This document shows positions 20,958-32,992 of a DNA stretch of 64,000 nucleotides, piece after piece. The stretch is from Pyropia haitanensis. Lineage: Eukaryota; Rhodophyta; Bangiophyceae; Bangiales; Bangiaceae. The position numbers and the translations under genes are program-made. The stretch lies in assembly GCA_008729055.1 (NCBI GenBank), contig SDUX01000008.1:4613756-4677755 (forward strand), written 5' to 3'. How positions within the stretch are numbered: position 1 is the stretch's first letter; each line of letters begins with the position of its first letter. Below the pieces are notes generated by a model. The model was not told the DNA's origin. It ran no database searches and saw nothing but the letters and a program-made list of their open reading frames with translations.

Positions 20958-23108
20958 GCTCTCCGGAGGGAATGCACGTGCTGGTGGCAGTTGGTCGGCG
21001 GCCTTGGTGCGATTGGACGTGCCATCCCCGCTGGTGTGCCCACTCTCGAGGCAGGTGAGGGAGAGGGAATCCATGGGGCCTACCGATTCGTACCGGCAGC
21101 AGGCCAAACAAGAGAGAGCAGGCATGACCCGCGTGCGGGCTTCCACTCGGCTGGGCCACGACCACCACCACCGCGCGGCGTTTGAAAAGTGAATTGTCGT
21201 CCGCCTCCCCGCTCGGGGTTCTCTGCCCTCTTTCTCGGCGGATTGGTTGGGGGAGCCAGCGCACGCGTCTTGCGAAGCCGTGGTTGGCCGCCATAGACGC
21301 GCTTTCATTGGCTGATGCTGCCAGAAGTTTGTGGTCTCCCTGGCCTGTGACCCGACCTCGTCACTGTTCCTCTCGTTGTACTCTGGGGTAGGGTGTGGCA
21401 TCTGCGGGTTGAGCCTTCACAACGGCCACACGTGCATGGACGGCCTATTTATTGACTGTGCAAGGCCCCCCGCCCTCCCCACATCCTCGCGCCGAGTGTG
21501 CGGATCTTGGGATCGGAAAGTTCTGGACAGGTGCCACCTGACGGGCAATCTCGTTGCTTACAAGCGACTGTCTGCTGGTGCAGACACTGCGGGCGGGCCA
21601 ACGGCCACCACCGGCACGTGCGGGCGGCTGCCAGATTGCCAGATCTCTCATCCCCCCCCCACGCCCTGGCGGGCGCGGGCATTGGTGGGCTTGCGGTGCG
21701 GGGGGGGGGGGGGGGGGGGTGTGGTGCGCGACGGACTCACAGAACGCTTTCATTCTGTCTTGTACGGCAGCGCCCGTGTCACAAGGGCGGCGCCGTGCCA
21801 CCGAGCGCCGTAGTATTGGGGACGGGCGGCCGACGCAAGTGCGGCCATCGACCGGGTGCTACACCGTCGTGCGGCGGACGCCTCTTGTTCCGCTTGCCCA
21901 GACACAGGGGCGCCTCCCGTCTCGCCGTGCCGCTTGGAGATACGGCGGCTTTGCGGTTGTGCCGGCTGGGTGTCTCTGAGCCTCACCGGGTGGGGATGGA
22001 AACGTCGCCACGTGAAAAGACCAGGCTGCTACCAGAATTGGGGTGGCTTCCCAAGGGTGTGCCTGCGCGCAGGGTGTGCACTCGGCGGAGCACGCGCGGA
22101 AGGGGCGTGCCCCGTCCGTCCCGACCGCGGGTGCACGAAGAAGGCAAATGACAATCCACAAACCACGTTGACCAACGCACGTGCAGGACGTATCCGGCGC
22201 ACCACTGCGCGGAGGGGAACCGGCGGTGCGCTGTGCCTGCACCCGCTCCCCTTTCCCGCCGCCACCGCTCCTCCGCCACCCACGGGACAGCGTCACACCT
22301 GGCCCGCTCTGTCCGTCTGGCCTCCCCCACCCGGCGTCGGCAACCGCCGTCACCTCCCGTCGGCACTCGCACCCTCACCGCTGCTGCCGTCCCGTGCAAG
22401 TCCCCTCCGCGGCCGCGGACTCCCCTACCACCGCGTGCTGTTCCCTTTTTTGCGCCTACACCGGTACCTTCCCGGCTGGACCCCGGCTGGTGGCCACAGC
22501 GCTTGCCGTTGTGCCTTGCAGCCCGACACGGCGGGGCAGCCAGCGCAGCGGGTGGAGGCGCACCTCCTCGGCTGCCACCGTCGCCGGTTGGTCGTGTCGC
22601 CGCTCTCCCGGCCGCAGACGGGAGACCACCGCTGTTCCCGTTCTCCGTCATTCTCGTCGCCTGGTTGCTCTGCCAACGACCGCGGCTGCCCGCCAACAGC
22701 CACCCTCCCCTCCCCCACACACAGGTCCTCCATTCCCCAGTCGGTTGTGCCTGTCTGGCCGCCTCGTCGAATCAGAGCTCGCCGCTCTTCGAGCAACGTT
22801 TGCCACCTGCTGACAACGCGTTGACACGACCGCAGGTCTGCGGTGCCCCCACCGCGCCGGTCGCCGTCGCTGGCGGCAACTCGTCGCCAGGCGCGCCGGT
22901 GTCGCTGCTGCTGGCAGTGTAGACACGCCTCTGCCTTGCCGCTGCTTGTTGACACCCCTTCTCTGCACAGGTACACAGATGGTGCCACGCAAAAAAAAAT
23001 AATGAAACGCAAGCAACCTACTATAGCAAACTTGCCATTTACCAACACCCTGCAGACGACCGCGAGCGTCTCATCACTCTTGTCTGACAAGCGGTGGTGG
23101 TCTTGGCT
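20958..23108. other. Intergenic, no gene recognised
   Basis: This mixed-composition sequence lies to the right of the palindrome. It includes an 18-base G run at about 21701-21718 and a pyrimidine-rich stretch at 22230-22480. Several frames of 120-320 codons are open but look like composition artefacts: no domain, no consistent codon pattern, no overlap with recognisable families. Confidence 0.5.
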
Positions 23109-23882
23109 TCAACTGCCATGATCTTTTCTCGGCGTACCTCCCTTACGGCCTTGCTCCCGTACCGCCACGAACGACGCTTCCACCAGCGCGTCAAGCGCGT
23201 CCACCTCGGCCGCCCCACACCCCGTTGCCACCGCGTGGGCGCCCAGCCCGACAGTCCCATACACGGGCACCCCACACCCCGGGCACGCCATCCGCTCGTG
23301 CTCTGCCGCCACGTGCGCGGCCACGGCGACCGCGCTCGGCAGCTGCAAACGACACACGGGACACGCCGCGGCCGGGGGTCTGCCCATAGGGGCGGGGGGG
23401 AGGCGGCGGCGCCCGCCGTCGCCCGCACGGCCGCCCACCCTCGACGCAGCACCACCGCTACACGCCGCCGACAGGGTCGAAGTGGTGGCGGCACGTCCCG
23501 CCGGGGCGCCGCCCGGTGCCTTCCAGGACAACCCCTGCGTCCCCGTCCCCGCGGTATCGGCGGCCGCGGCGGGCAACTGCTCGGCCACAGCAGCTGGCGG
23601 CTGCTCGGCTGCCCGGTGGGAGGCGGCCAGGCAGGTCACCTCGTGGGCGTGGAGGGATGCCAGGCCCCCAAACGGGGCATCACAGACGCGGCACGCGGCA
23701 CAGCCGGGGTGGGCGGCGCGGGCGTGCGCGTCCAGGCCGGCTCGTAGGCGGAAGGTGGCCCCGCACAGACGGCAGCGGTACTGGACGAGAGACGAGGGGA
23801 GGGTGGGTGACGGCGTTCCATTGGAACGATGGCGATGCGACGAGGGGGATGGGCAGTGTCTGGCCGGGTCCGCGGGGTCCAT
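23109..23882 (-). CDS. C2H2-type zinc-finger protein, four small fingers
   Basis: Starting at the ATG at 23882 (MDPADPARHCPSP) the protein has 257 residues. Finger 1 is CRLCGATFRLRAGLDAHARA with AH following (C-X2-C-X12-H-X4-H). Finger 2 is CRVCDAPFGGLASLHAHEVT followed by C (C2HC). Finger 3 is CPVCRLQLPSAVAVAAHVAA followed by EH. Finger 4 is CPGCGVPVYGTVGLGAHAVA followed by TGC (C2HC). The fingers come in two pairs separated by about 75 Ala/Gly-rich residues. Such fingers bind nucleic acid or protein; the C2HC variants suggest the latter. The stretch just before finger 1 (CTCGTCCAG|TAC on the coding strand) resembles a 3' splice site, so the true N-terminus may come from an upstream exon. 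Confidence 0.68.
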   Translation of the reverse strand: MDPADPARHCPSPSSHRHRSNGTPSPTLPSSLVQYRCRLCGATFRLRAGLDAHARAAHPGCAACRVCDAPFGGLASLHAHEVTCLAASHRAAEQPPAAVAEQLPAAAADTAGTGTQGLSWKAPGGAPAGRAATTSTLSAACSGGAASRVGGRAGDGGRRRLPPAPMGRPPAAACPVCRLQLPSAVAVAAHVAAEHERMACPGCGVPVYGTVGLGAHAVATGCGAAEVDALDALVEASFVAVREQGRKGGTPRKDHGS

Positions 23883-24878
23883 GACGCGGAAGGAGCAATA
23901 AGAGCGGGGGAGGGAAGCAGACGCACGCGGGCGTGTGGAGACCGCGTTTGACCCGAGGCTCTCTCGAGTCCTGAACGAGCGGGGATGACGTGACTGCTCG
24001 CTGCTGTGCTGCGTGGCCAAGACCCGTCGAGGACAATTGCAATTTTAAATACATCACACCTGTCCAGTGTCGAAATTTCGGTCACGTGCAGTGGAGGGCG
24101 ACACCCAGTCGCTCCGCGACCGCCTGGACCACCCACAGCCAATCGCCGCACCCGATTGGGTGGTGGAGCGGTGAAGCGGGCACGTCGACAGACACGCGTC
24201 CGCAACACCCCTCGTTCCGGCCTCCTACGTTGCCAGCGCCGGGGCGGCGCGCGTCGCCTCGGCGCTCCGTCGGTGCCGCCGGCTCGTGCGAGCGGCGCAT
24301 GCCCCCCTGCAGGTGGCTGGGGCGTGGCGAGTGACCTCTTTTTGCTTTGATCTGGTGGTGTGATCCCCGGGGATTGGTGGTGTGTCCCCACCCCCCGGGA
24401 GCTGGCGGCCGCCGACCGTCATGTCAATGGGCGGCCACCGCGGCTCGCCAGCGCATCTGCGATCACGGTGCTGCTACCGACTGGATTGCACGCGTCGCGC
24501 GCGCACCCCTCCTCTGGCGACAGAGATCGTCCGCACGCGTCCCTGACGCAGTCGTGCCTACGAAAACAGACAGCGCCAACACTGGGCACTGGGGCCTCAC
24601 CCACCTCCGCGTGTGGGACGCTCAGCTCGCTGGGAGCCGCTGGGCTTGGGCAGCCAGCCGCCGAGAAGGGCACACGACACTGCGTTTGGAGCGCCCGTGT
24701 CGGCGAGGGCGGCAGACGGAGGATCCGCGCCCCTGCCTGCCCATCCGCCGGCTTTGTGCCACGTGCCGGCCCTGCCGGTGGTCGCCTCGCCCCCCCCTCT
24801 GCGCAGGCGCACCGCGCAGACCCCTCTGACTGTCGCTGTGGATCGGGTCCGGCGCTGCCACGCTCCGCCACTGCGGAT

Positions 24879-24904
24879 CCCCCCCCCCCCCCCCCCCCCC
24901 CCCC
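24879..24904 (+). repeat. Poly(C) tract of 26
   Basis: Twenty-six uninterrupted C residues, GGAT on the left and GCTGCAG on the right. On the opposite strand this is poly(G), prone to quadruplex formation and to sequencing error. Confidence 0.85.
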
Positions 24905-25125
24905 GCTGCAGTCATTTATTCATGGGCACCAGTCGAGCTGTCCGGTTGCTGCCCGTTGTGTCCGCTCGCCACCGCTCGGCCGTTCCTCTGGCGGGGGGGA
25001 GTGTGGGCGGGGGTGGTCCATCGGGGCGGCGGCGCTGTTGCCAGCCGGCTGGGGGGGGCAGGCCAGACCTCTCCCGTCACGGCAAGTGGACGGAGGCATC
25101 GCGAGCCGCGCCGCGTCACGGGCGG

Positions 25126-25200
25126 CACTCGCCAGCCAGCCCGCGGCGGCACTCGCCAGCCCGTCCGCGGCGCCGCACTCGCCAGCCGGCCCGCGGCGGC
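25126..25200. repeat. Short tandem repeat, CACTCGCCAGC core
   Basis: The core recurs at 25126, 25150 and 25176, giving units of 24 and 26 bp with the filler CCGCGGCGG. No gene assignment. Confidence 0.7.
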
Positions 25201-27141
25201 GGCCACGGATACGCCGCTCTGCGGGTGAAGGGGAAGGGGAGGGGGGGGGGACGGGGGGGGGGCGGCACGGGCAGCAGGAGGGGCGGCGGTGTGGTGGCCA
25301 CCGTACACCACCACCCGCGAGGGAGAAACCACCACCCCTGACTGGTGGAGGTGGTGGTGGTGGTTGACACGCCCGCAACCTCCTTACCGGGTGTGGGGTG
25401 GGAAAGAGACGCCCAGGGGGGCGTCGACACCATCGGCGCCCGCCTTCCCTCGTCAGCGGGTGAGGCGCCCTTCCCTCCCCAGCTGCCTGTACGAGGGCCT
25501 GGCTGCAGGGGGGGTCAGCCCCCCTGCGGGTCACCTCGGCGCGCCCTACAGCCCCTCCACCGCCCCCCCCCCCAGCGTACAGCGGCCGGCAGACCATGCA
25601 GATACACGCCGTCGGTCCACGTGCCGCCCCGCTGGTCGTCCGCCCTTCGTGCCTCCCCCTGCCGAGCCGCCCGCCCGCGTCCTCACACGCCGCGGCGGAG
25701 CGCGGTGGGTGCGAGCGTCGGGGCCGGGCCCGTGCCACCCCTGTCCACGCCGCCGTGCAGCGGGTGCCAGCCGTCCGCCGCGGCGGACGACCGTGTTCTC
25801 GCACCGCCCCCGTCCTTGACAGCGGCGCGCAGGGGTTTTTCGGCGCGCGGAGGGGCGGGCCGCGGCGGGGCGGGGTGTCGGGGGCGCCACCCCACCCCGC
25901 GGGAGCCCCCAGCCGGCCAGCGGGGCGGCCACACCCCCCGGGCGTGCCGACGGCAACGACAGCGGCGCACAGAGACACGCTGGCCACGGCGGCGGCGGCG
26001 GCGGCCGCCGCCGCCGCGCGAGGCGGCAGATGCCCCCCCCCCGCCGCTGCCTGGCGGGTCGGGGCCAGTGGGAGGCGTCCCCTCCAAGATAGCAGCCCCC
26101 CCCCCCCCCCCCCCCCTCCCACCCCCTCTCACCCTTCCCAGAGGGCCCCGCCGCGCAAGACCGCGGCCGGCAGTGAGGAGCGCCGGGCGGCGTGGCGTCG
26201 CCGCCGGCGCGGCGGCCACGCCCGCCGCCGCGGCGGCCGACCGCGGGGCGCCCACGTGGGGCGCCTGCCGGCGGCACCGCCCGGCGGGGGGGGGGGGGGG
26301 GGGGCGAGCCGCGGCCGCCGTGCCGCGCGCCGCGCCGCCGCCGCCCGTGCCGACCGCCCCCCCCCCCCCTCCCGCCGCGGCTGTTGCGATCGCCGCCGCG
26401 GCGCGAGTACCCGGCGGTCTGCGGGGGCCGCCGGGAGGGGGGGGGGGGGGGAGCGGCCGCTCCGCGGCGGCGGGGGGTGGGGGGGGGGGGGGAGGGGGGG
26501 GGGGGGGAGTGGCGGGCGCGCGCCGGCGGTGGCGGCGTGCCCCCCCCCCGCCACCGGCGCGGCGCTGCGCCGCCCCCCCCCTGCTTGTCCGCCGGCAGCG
26601 GCCGTGGCGCGCCGGCCGCTGCTCCCCGCGCTGGCGGCGGCCGCTTGCGCCGCCGCCTCGTCGCCGCCGCCACCCGCTGGCCGCCGCCGCCGCCGCCGCG
26701 GTCCGCGCCCAACCCGCCGCCGCCAGCCGTCGTCGCCCACGTGGGACGCCGCCGCCGCCGCGGCGGGCACGCCGCCACGACGCGCGGCAGCGGCGGCCAC
26801 ACACACCTGGGGGGGGGGGAGCCGACGCGCCGCCCGCCGCTCCCCACCAAGCGGCGCAGCCGTACCCAGGGCGCCTCCCACCCCCCCCCCCCCCCCCCCC
26901 CCCCACCCGCCTTGCTAGTCTTCAAACCCTCGCCCCCCCCCCCCCCGCCTCTGCTCCCCCCCCCCCCCCGCAACCGTGCGGTGACACGCCGCCGGGGAGA
27001 ACCCCGGCGGGGCCGACGGGATCCCCGGCGGCGACCGCCCGCCGCTGGTGGACAGCCCCAGGAGCGTGCGCTGGGGGGCGCCGTGACACCGACGGCGGTG
27101 GCAGTGGCGGTGGCAGTGGCGGCGGCGACGCCGGCGGCGAC

Positions 27142-27190
<49 letters not shown>

Positions 27191-28221
27191 ACAGCGGGGC
27201 GGGCTGACGCAGCGGCGGAAACGCGTCGCGACCCCCGGTGGCGGGGTCGGGGCGGGGGGGGGGGGGGGGGCGGGGGGGAGGCGGCAGCGTAAAACCGCAG
27301 AAAACAACAAAAAAAAAAAAAAAGGCGTCACGACGCACGGGGCGTGCGGGGAGGGCGGCCGCCGCGGCGAGGGGGGGAGCGCGCGTGGCCACCCACCCGA
27401 CCCCGCGCTGTGCACCCCCGCCGCCGTCGTCGGCGGTGCGCCGGGGGGGGGTGCGCGTCGTGGGACGACCCCGGCAGCGGCGGCGCCGCCGCGGCCACGC
27501 AGACTGGCTCCACCCGCTCACCACGGAGGGGCGCCGCGCGGCGGGGGGGGGGAGGCGGGCGGGAGCCCCGCCGCCCCGCTCCGTGGAAACCCGCGCCCGC
27601 GGGCGTGCGTACAAGAGCGGCCGGCCGCTGCCGGCGGGGGCGGCGGCGGGCGCACCGTCCGCACCGGCCGTGCCGACGCGGTCGCCGTCGCCAGCATTGC
27701 CGTCGTTGCCGCCGTCGCGCCGTCGCCGTCGTCGCCTGTATCGCCACCGTCGCCACCGTCGCCGGCCGCCGTCGCTGTGGCCATCTCGCTGCCGCCGTCG
27801 CCGCCGTCGCCGCCGACCGCCGCCTTTGTCGTGCGGTCGGCTGGCGCGGGCGGCTGCCGTTCCCCGCTCTTGCCTCGTTCCACCTCCCGTCCCGCCGCCC
27901 TAGTCTGTGTTCCCCGTCCCCACGCCGCTGCCGCCGCGCACACCCAACACCCGCGCGCTAGCTCCGCCGCTGCTCCCATTCAACTCTGCCCGCCCGCCCC
28001 CGTCCACCCGCCCGCCCGTCCGGCCGCCCGCCCGTTTCTTCTCCTTCCTTTCCTTTCCTTGCAGACGCCGCCCCACAGCCGCGACAGGCGCGCCGTGACG
28101 CAGCTGGGATCTCGCCCACGACCGTCCCTTCCCCTCACACCCCCACGCTGGGACGACCGCGGCTGTGGCGGCACGGCGGTGGGCACGCTCGAGGGAGACC
28201 CCTCCCTCCCCGGTGGCAACC

Positions 28222-29763
28222 ATGATGATCGACGCGCGCGCCGGGCGCCCCCGCTGCGCGTCGGGCCGCTTCGTCGCGCTCACGCCCGACCAGCGCGCGG
28301 CGGCGGCCGCGGCGGCGGGGCCCCGCGTGTGCGGCCGCTGCGGCACCGCGTCGACGACGCAGTGGCGGTTTGGGTGTCGGGCGACCGCGCCGGGCAGCGC
28401 CACTCCTCAGGGTACGTGCGGCGAGGGGAGAAGCGGAAACACCGGGGGAAAGGGACGCGGGTGCGGGGAGGGCGGGGAGGAGCGGGGGGAGGTTGCCCGT
28501 TGCTCGCACCCTGTCTCTTTGCTCGTTTTTTTGCTCTCTTTTTTTAGAATGATATCGTGGCGCTTCCCCCTCCGGGCTCCTGCCACCAAAGGGGGGGAAA
28601 GCGCCCACCGCCACGGGCAACGGCGGGGGCGGATGAGGCGAGGGCCGTCACTTGCGGGCGCCCGCATCCCGCTTCAGCTTGGCTCCCCCCATTCCCAGAC
28701 CACGGCCTCGCTGACGCCTTGACGTGTGCGCGAATGGTAGTCTGTGCCCGCTGCTGCGTGCGCTTGATCGAGGGTGTCCGGCCCGTCTCTCCCGCCCGCT
28801 CTACCCGTTCCTGCCCCGTGCACCTCCCCTGCAGGCGCCCGCCGGGTGCTGCTGTGCAACGCGTGCGGCATCCGGGTCAAGCGGCGGTGCCGCCGCCCAT
28901 CGTCGGCCGCGGCAGCCGCCGCGGCGGCGGCCGCCGCGGCGGCCGCCGCCCGCCGTGCGCGTCAGCCATGCCCTCCGGCGCTGCTGCCGCCGCCGCCGCC
29001 GTCGGGACGCCTCGCAGGCGGCGGCGGCGTTTCCGCGGCCGCGGTGCTTCCCACGGCGCTGCCGTCGGGGACGGGGCGTGGCGTGCGCGGTCGCGGTCAC
29101 CCCGCGCCCGTAGTGCGCACGCCGGGTGTCTGGACGCAGCAAGTGGGGGGCAGCGGCCGCTCTGGCGGCGGCGGCGGCGACGGCGGCATCTGGGGCGTTT
29201 CCACTGCCAACGGCAACAGCGGCGGTGGAAGCGGCGGTGGCGGCGGCGGCGGCTGTGCCAACGGGCGCGCCGCGCCGCGCTCCCCCGCAGTGACGGTGGC
29301 GACGGCGACGGCGGCGGCACCGGCGACGCCAGTGGCCGGTAGGCCAGGGCGGGGTCGTCGCGGCGGCTCGCCGCTGAGCATCGCCAGCCTGCTCGCCGAC
29401 GAGTCGATGTGCTACTACACGGAGCTGTACGCTGAGTGGCCACCCGCGGACGGGGGTCGCGGGTGCACCTCCCCGGGGTCGGCGTGCTCGGCGGCGCCTG
29501 CCGCCGCCCAGCCAACGCCAAGCCGTACGGGGGGCGGATGGGAGGAGACGCTCGAGGGCGGCGGCCACGGCATCGCTGACGTGGTGCCCCCGCCGCTGCC
29601 ACCGCTGACACTGGCGCGGCCGCCGCCCCCGCTACCGCTGCCGCAGCAGCCGGTGTCGCCAGTGGAGCGGCTAGCCGAGCAGACGCGCGAGTTGCCGTGC
29701 TCCCCGCCTCACATGGACGCGTCAGCGTCGGCGCTAGCGCCCACGATGTGGGCGTCACCAGCT

Positions 29764-29811
<48 letters not shown>

Positions 29812-30093
29812 TTGTCGTCGCGGGCGTTGTCGCCGCTGCCGCTGCCGCTGCCGCTGCCACCGCGCAGCCCCGCACGTCCGCTGACGCCCCTGGAGCCGGC
29901 GTGGCACGGCCCACGAGTGGGCCGCCGCCGCGGCGGGGGCGGACACCCGGCCGGCGACATTGCGGGGGCTGTCGCTGGCTGGCAAGCGGCGCCTGCGGCT
30001 GCGGCCGCCGCCGCGGCCGCCGGCGGCACATCTGCCAGAGGGGCGGTGTCTGCGGGGCCGACCCCGGGGTTGTCATGGCGGAGGGGGCGCTGA
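28222..30093 (+). CDS. GATA-type zinc-finger transcription factor
   Basis: Exon 1 starts at ATG 28222 (MMIDARAGRPRCASG) and carries CGRCGTASTTQWRFG (Cys37, Cys40). Exon 2 starts at 28835 after CCCCTGCAG and gives ARRVLLCNACGIRVKRR followed by a basic then poly-Ala tail. Together they form a class IV GATA finger. The canonical donor CAGG|GTACGT after 28411 keeps frame (482 residues) but makes the loop between the Cys pairs 30 residues. A weaker donor GT at 28376 also keeps frame and gives the usual 18-residue loop (470 residues). GATA factors bind WGATAR DNA in the nucleus. The remaining 400 residues are Pro/Ala/Ser-rich with one ordered-looking segment (SIASLLADESMCYYTELYAE). The ATG context is AACCATGATG. 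Confidence 0.82.
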
Positions 30094-31506
30094 TGGCTGC
30101 GGGCTGGGCAAGAGGGGGGGTGGGGTTTACGGGGGAGGCGACGGGGTAGTTGCGGGGACCTCTTGCTCACGGCTGTCCGCCGCGGGCGGACGAGCACGTC
30201 GGCAGTCGGGCCGCGGACGTGTCTCAAGGAGCGATTTCAAGCGAATCCATGAAGCGGCTTGAATTCTGGCACAGAGCTGATGTCAACTTCTTGAACCGCG
30301 AGCACGTGCCGGGCACGCCCCATCGAAAGAAGCGCTGGAGGGTGCACAGCGGTCGCTTGCGGGTTGGCACCTAGAAATCGCTCGTCCGCGATGCACGGTG
30401 GTCAGGCAACAGATAAAACAGCACGACTCCCCCCCTGGCGCCCGATGGAGTGGTTCTCAATGCTCACCTTTACGTAGGTGCCAGCTTGAGAGGATAAAAA
30501 AAGGGGGGACATGAAAAGGGGGGATGGGTTGGCAAGAGAGGCTGGCGACAGCGAGAGGCGAGGAGGCGAGCGTGTGAGGCAGGACTCAACGTACAGCGGG
30601 GTGGAGGGTTTCATGTGGAAGAACGGGAGGATGGCTGGTAACGGCGGCTTTCGGGAGATGCGTTCCACCCCGCAGACAGGGGGAAGCAAGCTGCGTACGT
30701 CGCGCACGGGTACTCCGCTTCACACAAGCCCTACTCAACTACGTTCTTGGGTAAATAAATAGAGACACGCAAGAGAATATTCCTTAGCTGACAGTCTGAG
30801 AGTGCGCTTTCCCGTCCCGTAGCCGAGTGACACGGAAGCGCCACGTTACGGACATCCTACAAGAAACCGTATGGAATTCTGCGTTGCTGAAAGTCTCTAC
30901 TGTCACCCCCGGCCTAGGACACGGTTGAGTTTGTGGCGGCGTGTTTGTACAACGCCACGGCGACAGCTGATTGGCTTCTGCTCCTCACAAGGGTGCGGCG
31001 TCGGCGCCACAAACTCGACGTCACCGCCACATGGCTTTGGCCAAAGCTATGTGGCGTTAGGACACAGCCACCAATGTCGACGAACGGCCTTAAATGAATC
31101 ATTTTAGAGCGCCACGTGTTCGATGTGTACGCTCCTGAGTGGTCCGACTATCGCCCTACTAACGGGATAGTCGACAGGGCAGGACTTGCGGCCGACACGG
31201 GGGCTACCAACGGGCTACCTTGCAAAACAGAGTACCGCTTGTCCTCTCCAAATCCCACAAACCTATCGGTTGTGGGTGTGCTGATTTTGTCGAAGAGCTC
31301 TACTCCAGCGCTGAGAAACGGGGACTCCACGTGGCATGCTATCGACCAATGAAAGACCTGAGATCGGTTAGCTCAGGGACTATCGTGATAGTAAAAGGGG
31401 TCCTATTAGCAACGCGACGTGTGCCCTAAAGGCTCAGACCAGGGGTCGTCAAGCGACCATAATTTCGGCAAGCGTAGGTCGGAAGGGAGTCTTCATTAGA
31501 GAGTTA
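30094..31506. other. Intergenic, AT-richer, no gene recognised
   Basis: This is the 3' flank of the GATA gene, then sequence of more balanced composition. A 32-bp near-perfect palindrome occurs at 31025-31056, and a direct repeat of the form TAGGACAC at about 30913 and 31059 brackets it together with inverted GAGTTTGTGGCG (30926) and CGCCACAAACTC (about 31007). This may be a small non-autonomous inverted-repeat element. Confidence 0.5.
31025..31056. repeat. 32-bp hairpin
   Basis: CGCCACATGGCTTTGG and CCAAAGCTATGTGGCG are reverse complements except one pair. A stable stem could form in DNA or RNA. Confidence 0.75.
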
Positions 31507-32083
31507 TGGCAAGTAATCCGACGGTCGCTTTCGACTGTATCTCGACGGAATCTGGAAAGAGTCGAGATACCGTATTTTTTCTACCGTCGCGGACTCGAAC
31601 GAGTTTTGGCAAGTAACTTTCCTGTAACGCGACAGTCCTGTACACGAACGGAATAGAAGGCGAGGCGCGCCACCACCAAGGCACGTCGTTGCGATCGCTT
31701 CCACCAGTGGGACGCCACAGCCGGCGCGGCTTCTTGGTCGCCGATTCAGGGACCGCACCAGTAGACGGCCGGTCCCGCCTCGAGGACGCAGACGACGCAT
31801 CCTCTGCAGGTGTGGTAGGGCTCGGGGATGACATATTCGGCACGACGTGGAGGCAGCACAAGGCCAACAAAGGGGGGAGGGTGGGTGCAAGGGGCTGGGA
31901 AAAAGGCGCGCAACACGACAACGATCGGCCCGCTTGGCCAAGCCCACTGACACCACGGACAGACCACCTGTCCCTCAGCGCCAGCCAAGCTGCGTCCAAT
32001 GTACCAGAAATGGTTGTACCGGCATATGGCGGCCCAAACCACCCGCCTTTGGGGCCTCGCACGCGCGACACGTGGCTGAACGG

Positions 32084-32839
32084 TACAGTCCGTATTCGAC
32101 TATGTGCGGCTTGATTATATGACCCCCCTCACATAACCGAGCCGCACATCGCACGAGATCCGTCCTCAGGTTGACAGAAATGTTCCGCGACAAAACCCAA
32201 CACATATTTTTAGTCGACAAATGCGCGCGCTGTTACGAAGTCCATCCGAGCAATACGGCAGCGACAAACAGGGTGCGGCCGCGTCGTCCGCTGCGCCGCC
32301 ACCCGCAACATCACCTGCTACTGTACATACATGTACCCGCCGGCGTTCGCCGCAATCTATTTCGGGGTGCTTCCCCGACGCTTCATCATCCCACCACCCC
32401 CACGATACTGTGACAGATATCACCAGTTGTCCCCCTGTTCGGCCTTGCCAATTGGCTGCGCTGCGTCGGTGGCTGGCTGCTGAGGACGATGTGAAGGCCA
32501 TAGACGAAACGGTGGATATGGTACTGGGTGGGGAAGAAGACGGGGAATAAAATGTATACATTTTTTTTCCTCTGGAACGGTTCTTTGCTGGGGTGCAGCA
32601 ATCTCTCTTCTCTTTCCCTGTCGCCGCCTCCCCCTCCGCCATCAGGCACTTGGTCGGAACGCAAGGTAGCTCGCTTTCCAGCAGCCCCGCAGTGAAAGGC
32701 AGTCCTTGGCTTGCAAAAGTAAGTAATATATTTTCAGGTACAGGTGACCCGAACAGTTGTGTACACGTGGAGTACAGTGATGAACCTCAGTGGGCTACTT
32801 GTACACATGGACCTGTCATATAACCGCGTACACACTGTA
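32084..32839 (+). mobile_element. Small TA-target element, copy 1 (756 bp)
   Basis: The left tip is TA-CAGTCCGTATTCGAC and the reversed right tip is TA-CAGTGTGTACGCGG. Both reach TTATATGAC some 12-30 bases in. TA is present at both edges, as expected for a TA target duplication. The interior matches the copy at 56420-57081 nearly base for base but has about 94 bp more. It carries a 109-residue frame at 32221-32550 ending WLAAEDDVKAIDETVDMVLG and a splice-site-like GTAAGT near 32721. Confidence 0.8.
32221..32550 (+). CDS. AEDD-motif peptide of small element, copy 1
   Basis: The frame begins MRALLRSPSEQYGSD and ends RWLAAEDDVKAIDETVDMVL then GGEEDGE. Only the last 30 residues are shared with the palindrome-arm peptide, so these are probably the conserved C-terminal exon of an element protein. 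The upstream part may be in another frame: copy 2 is open in a different register there. Confidence 0.4.
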   Translation: MRALLRSPSEQYGSDKQGAAASSAAPPPATSPATVHTCTRRRSPQSISGCFPDASSSHHPHDTVTDITSCPPVRPCQLAALRRWLAAEDDVKAIDETVDMVLGGEEDGE

Positions 32840-32992
32840 CAGCTTTTCTTCAACGCGATCCACCGGGGCCCGACTGTACATCCCGAGAATACCGTCGGGG
32901 ACGGTCGGAAAATCCTGTATCTCGACGGTAGCTCTGAAACGTGGCGCAATGTACAGTCGAGATACCGTCAAAACAACAGTCGAGTTACTTGC

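Larger units (their letters stand above)
23883..28221. other. Low-complexity intergenic region upstream of the GATA gene
   Basis: Content: a run of 26 C at 24879-24904, a run of 21 C at 26096-26116, further C- and G-runs, poly-CGG tracts (25990-26030, 27128-27190), and a 14-base A run near 27310. Frames on both strands are long but Pro/Gly/Arg-rich and break at each run. No known domain was found. The last 160 bp includes CCTTTCCTTGCAG at about 28064, a credible acceptor of a 5' untranslated intron of the GATA gene. Confidence 0.5.

Noticed and set aside
24920..27900. Overlapping Pro/Arg-rich frames on both strands upstream of the GATA gene
   Set aside because: No domain, interrupted by C- and G-runs, and equally long on opposite strands.
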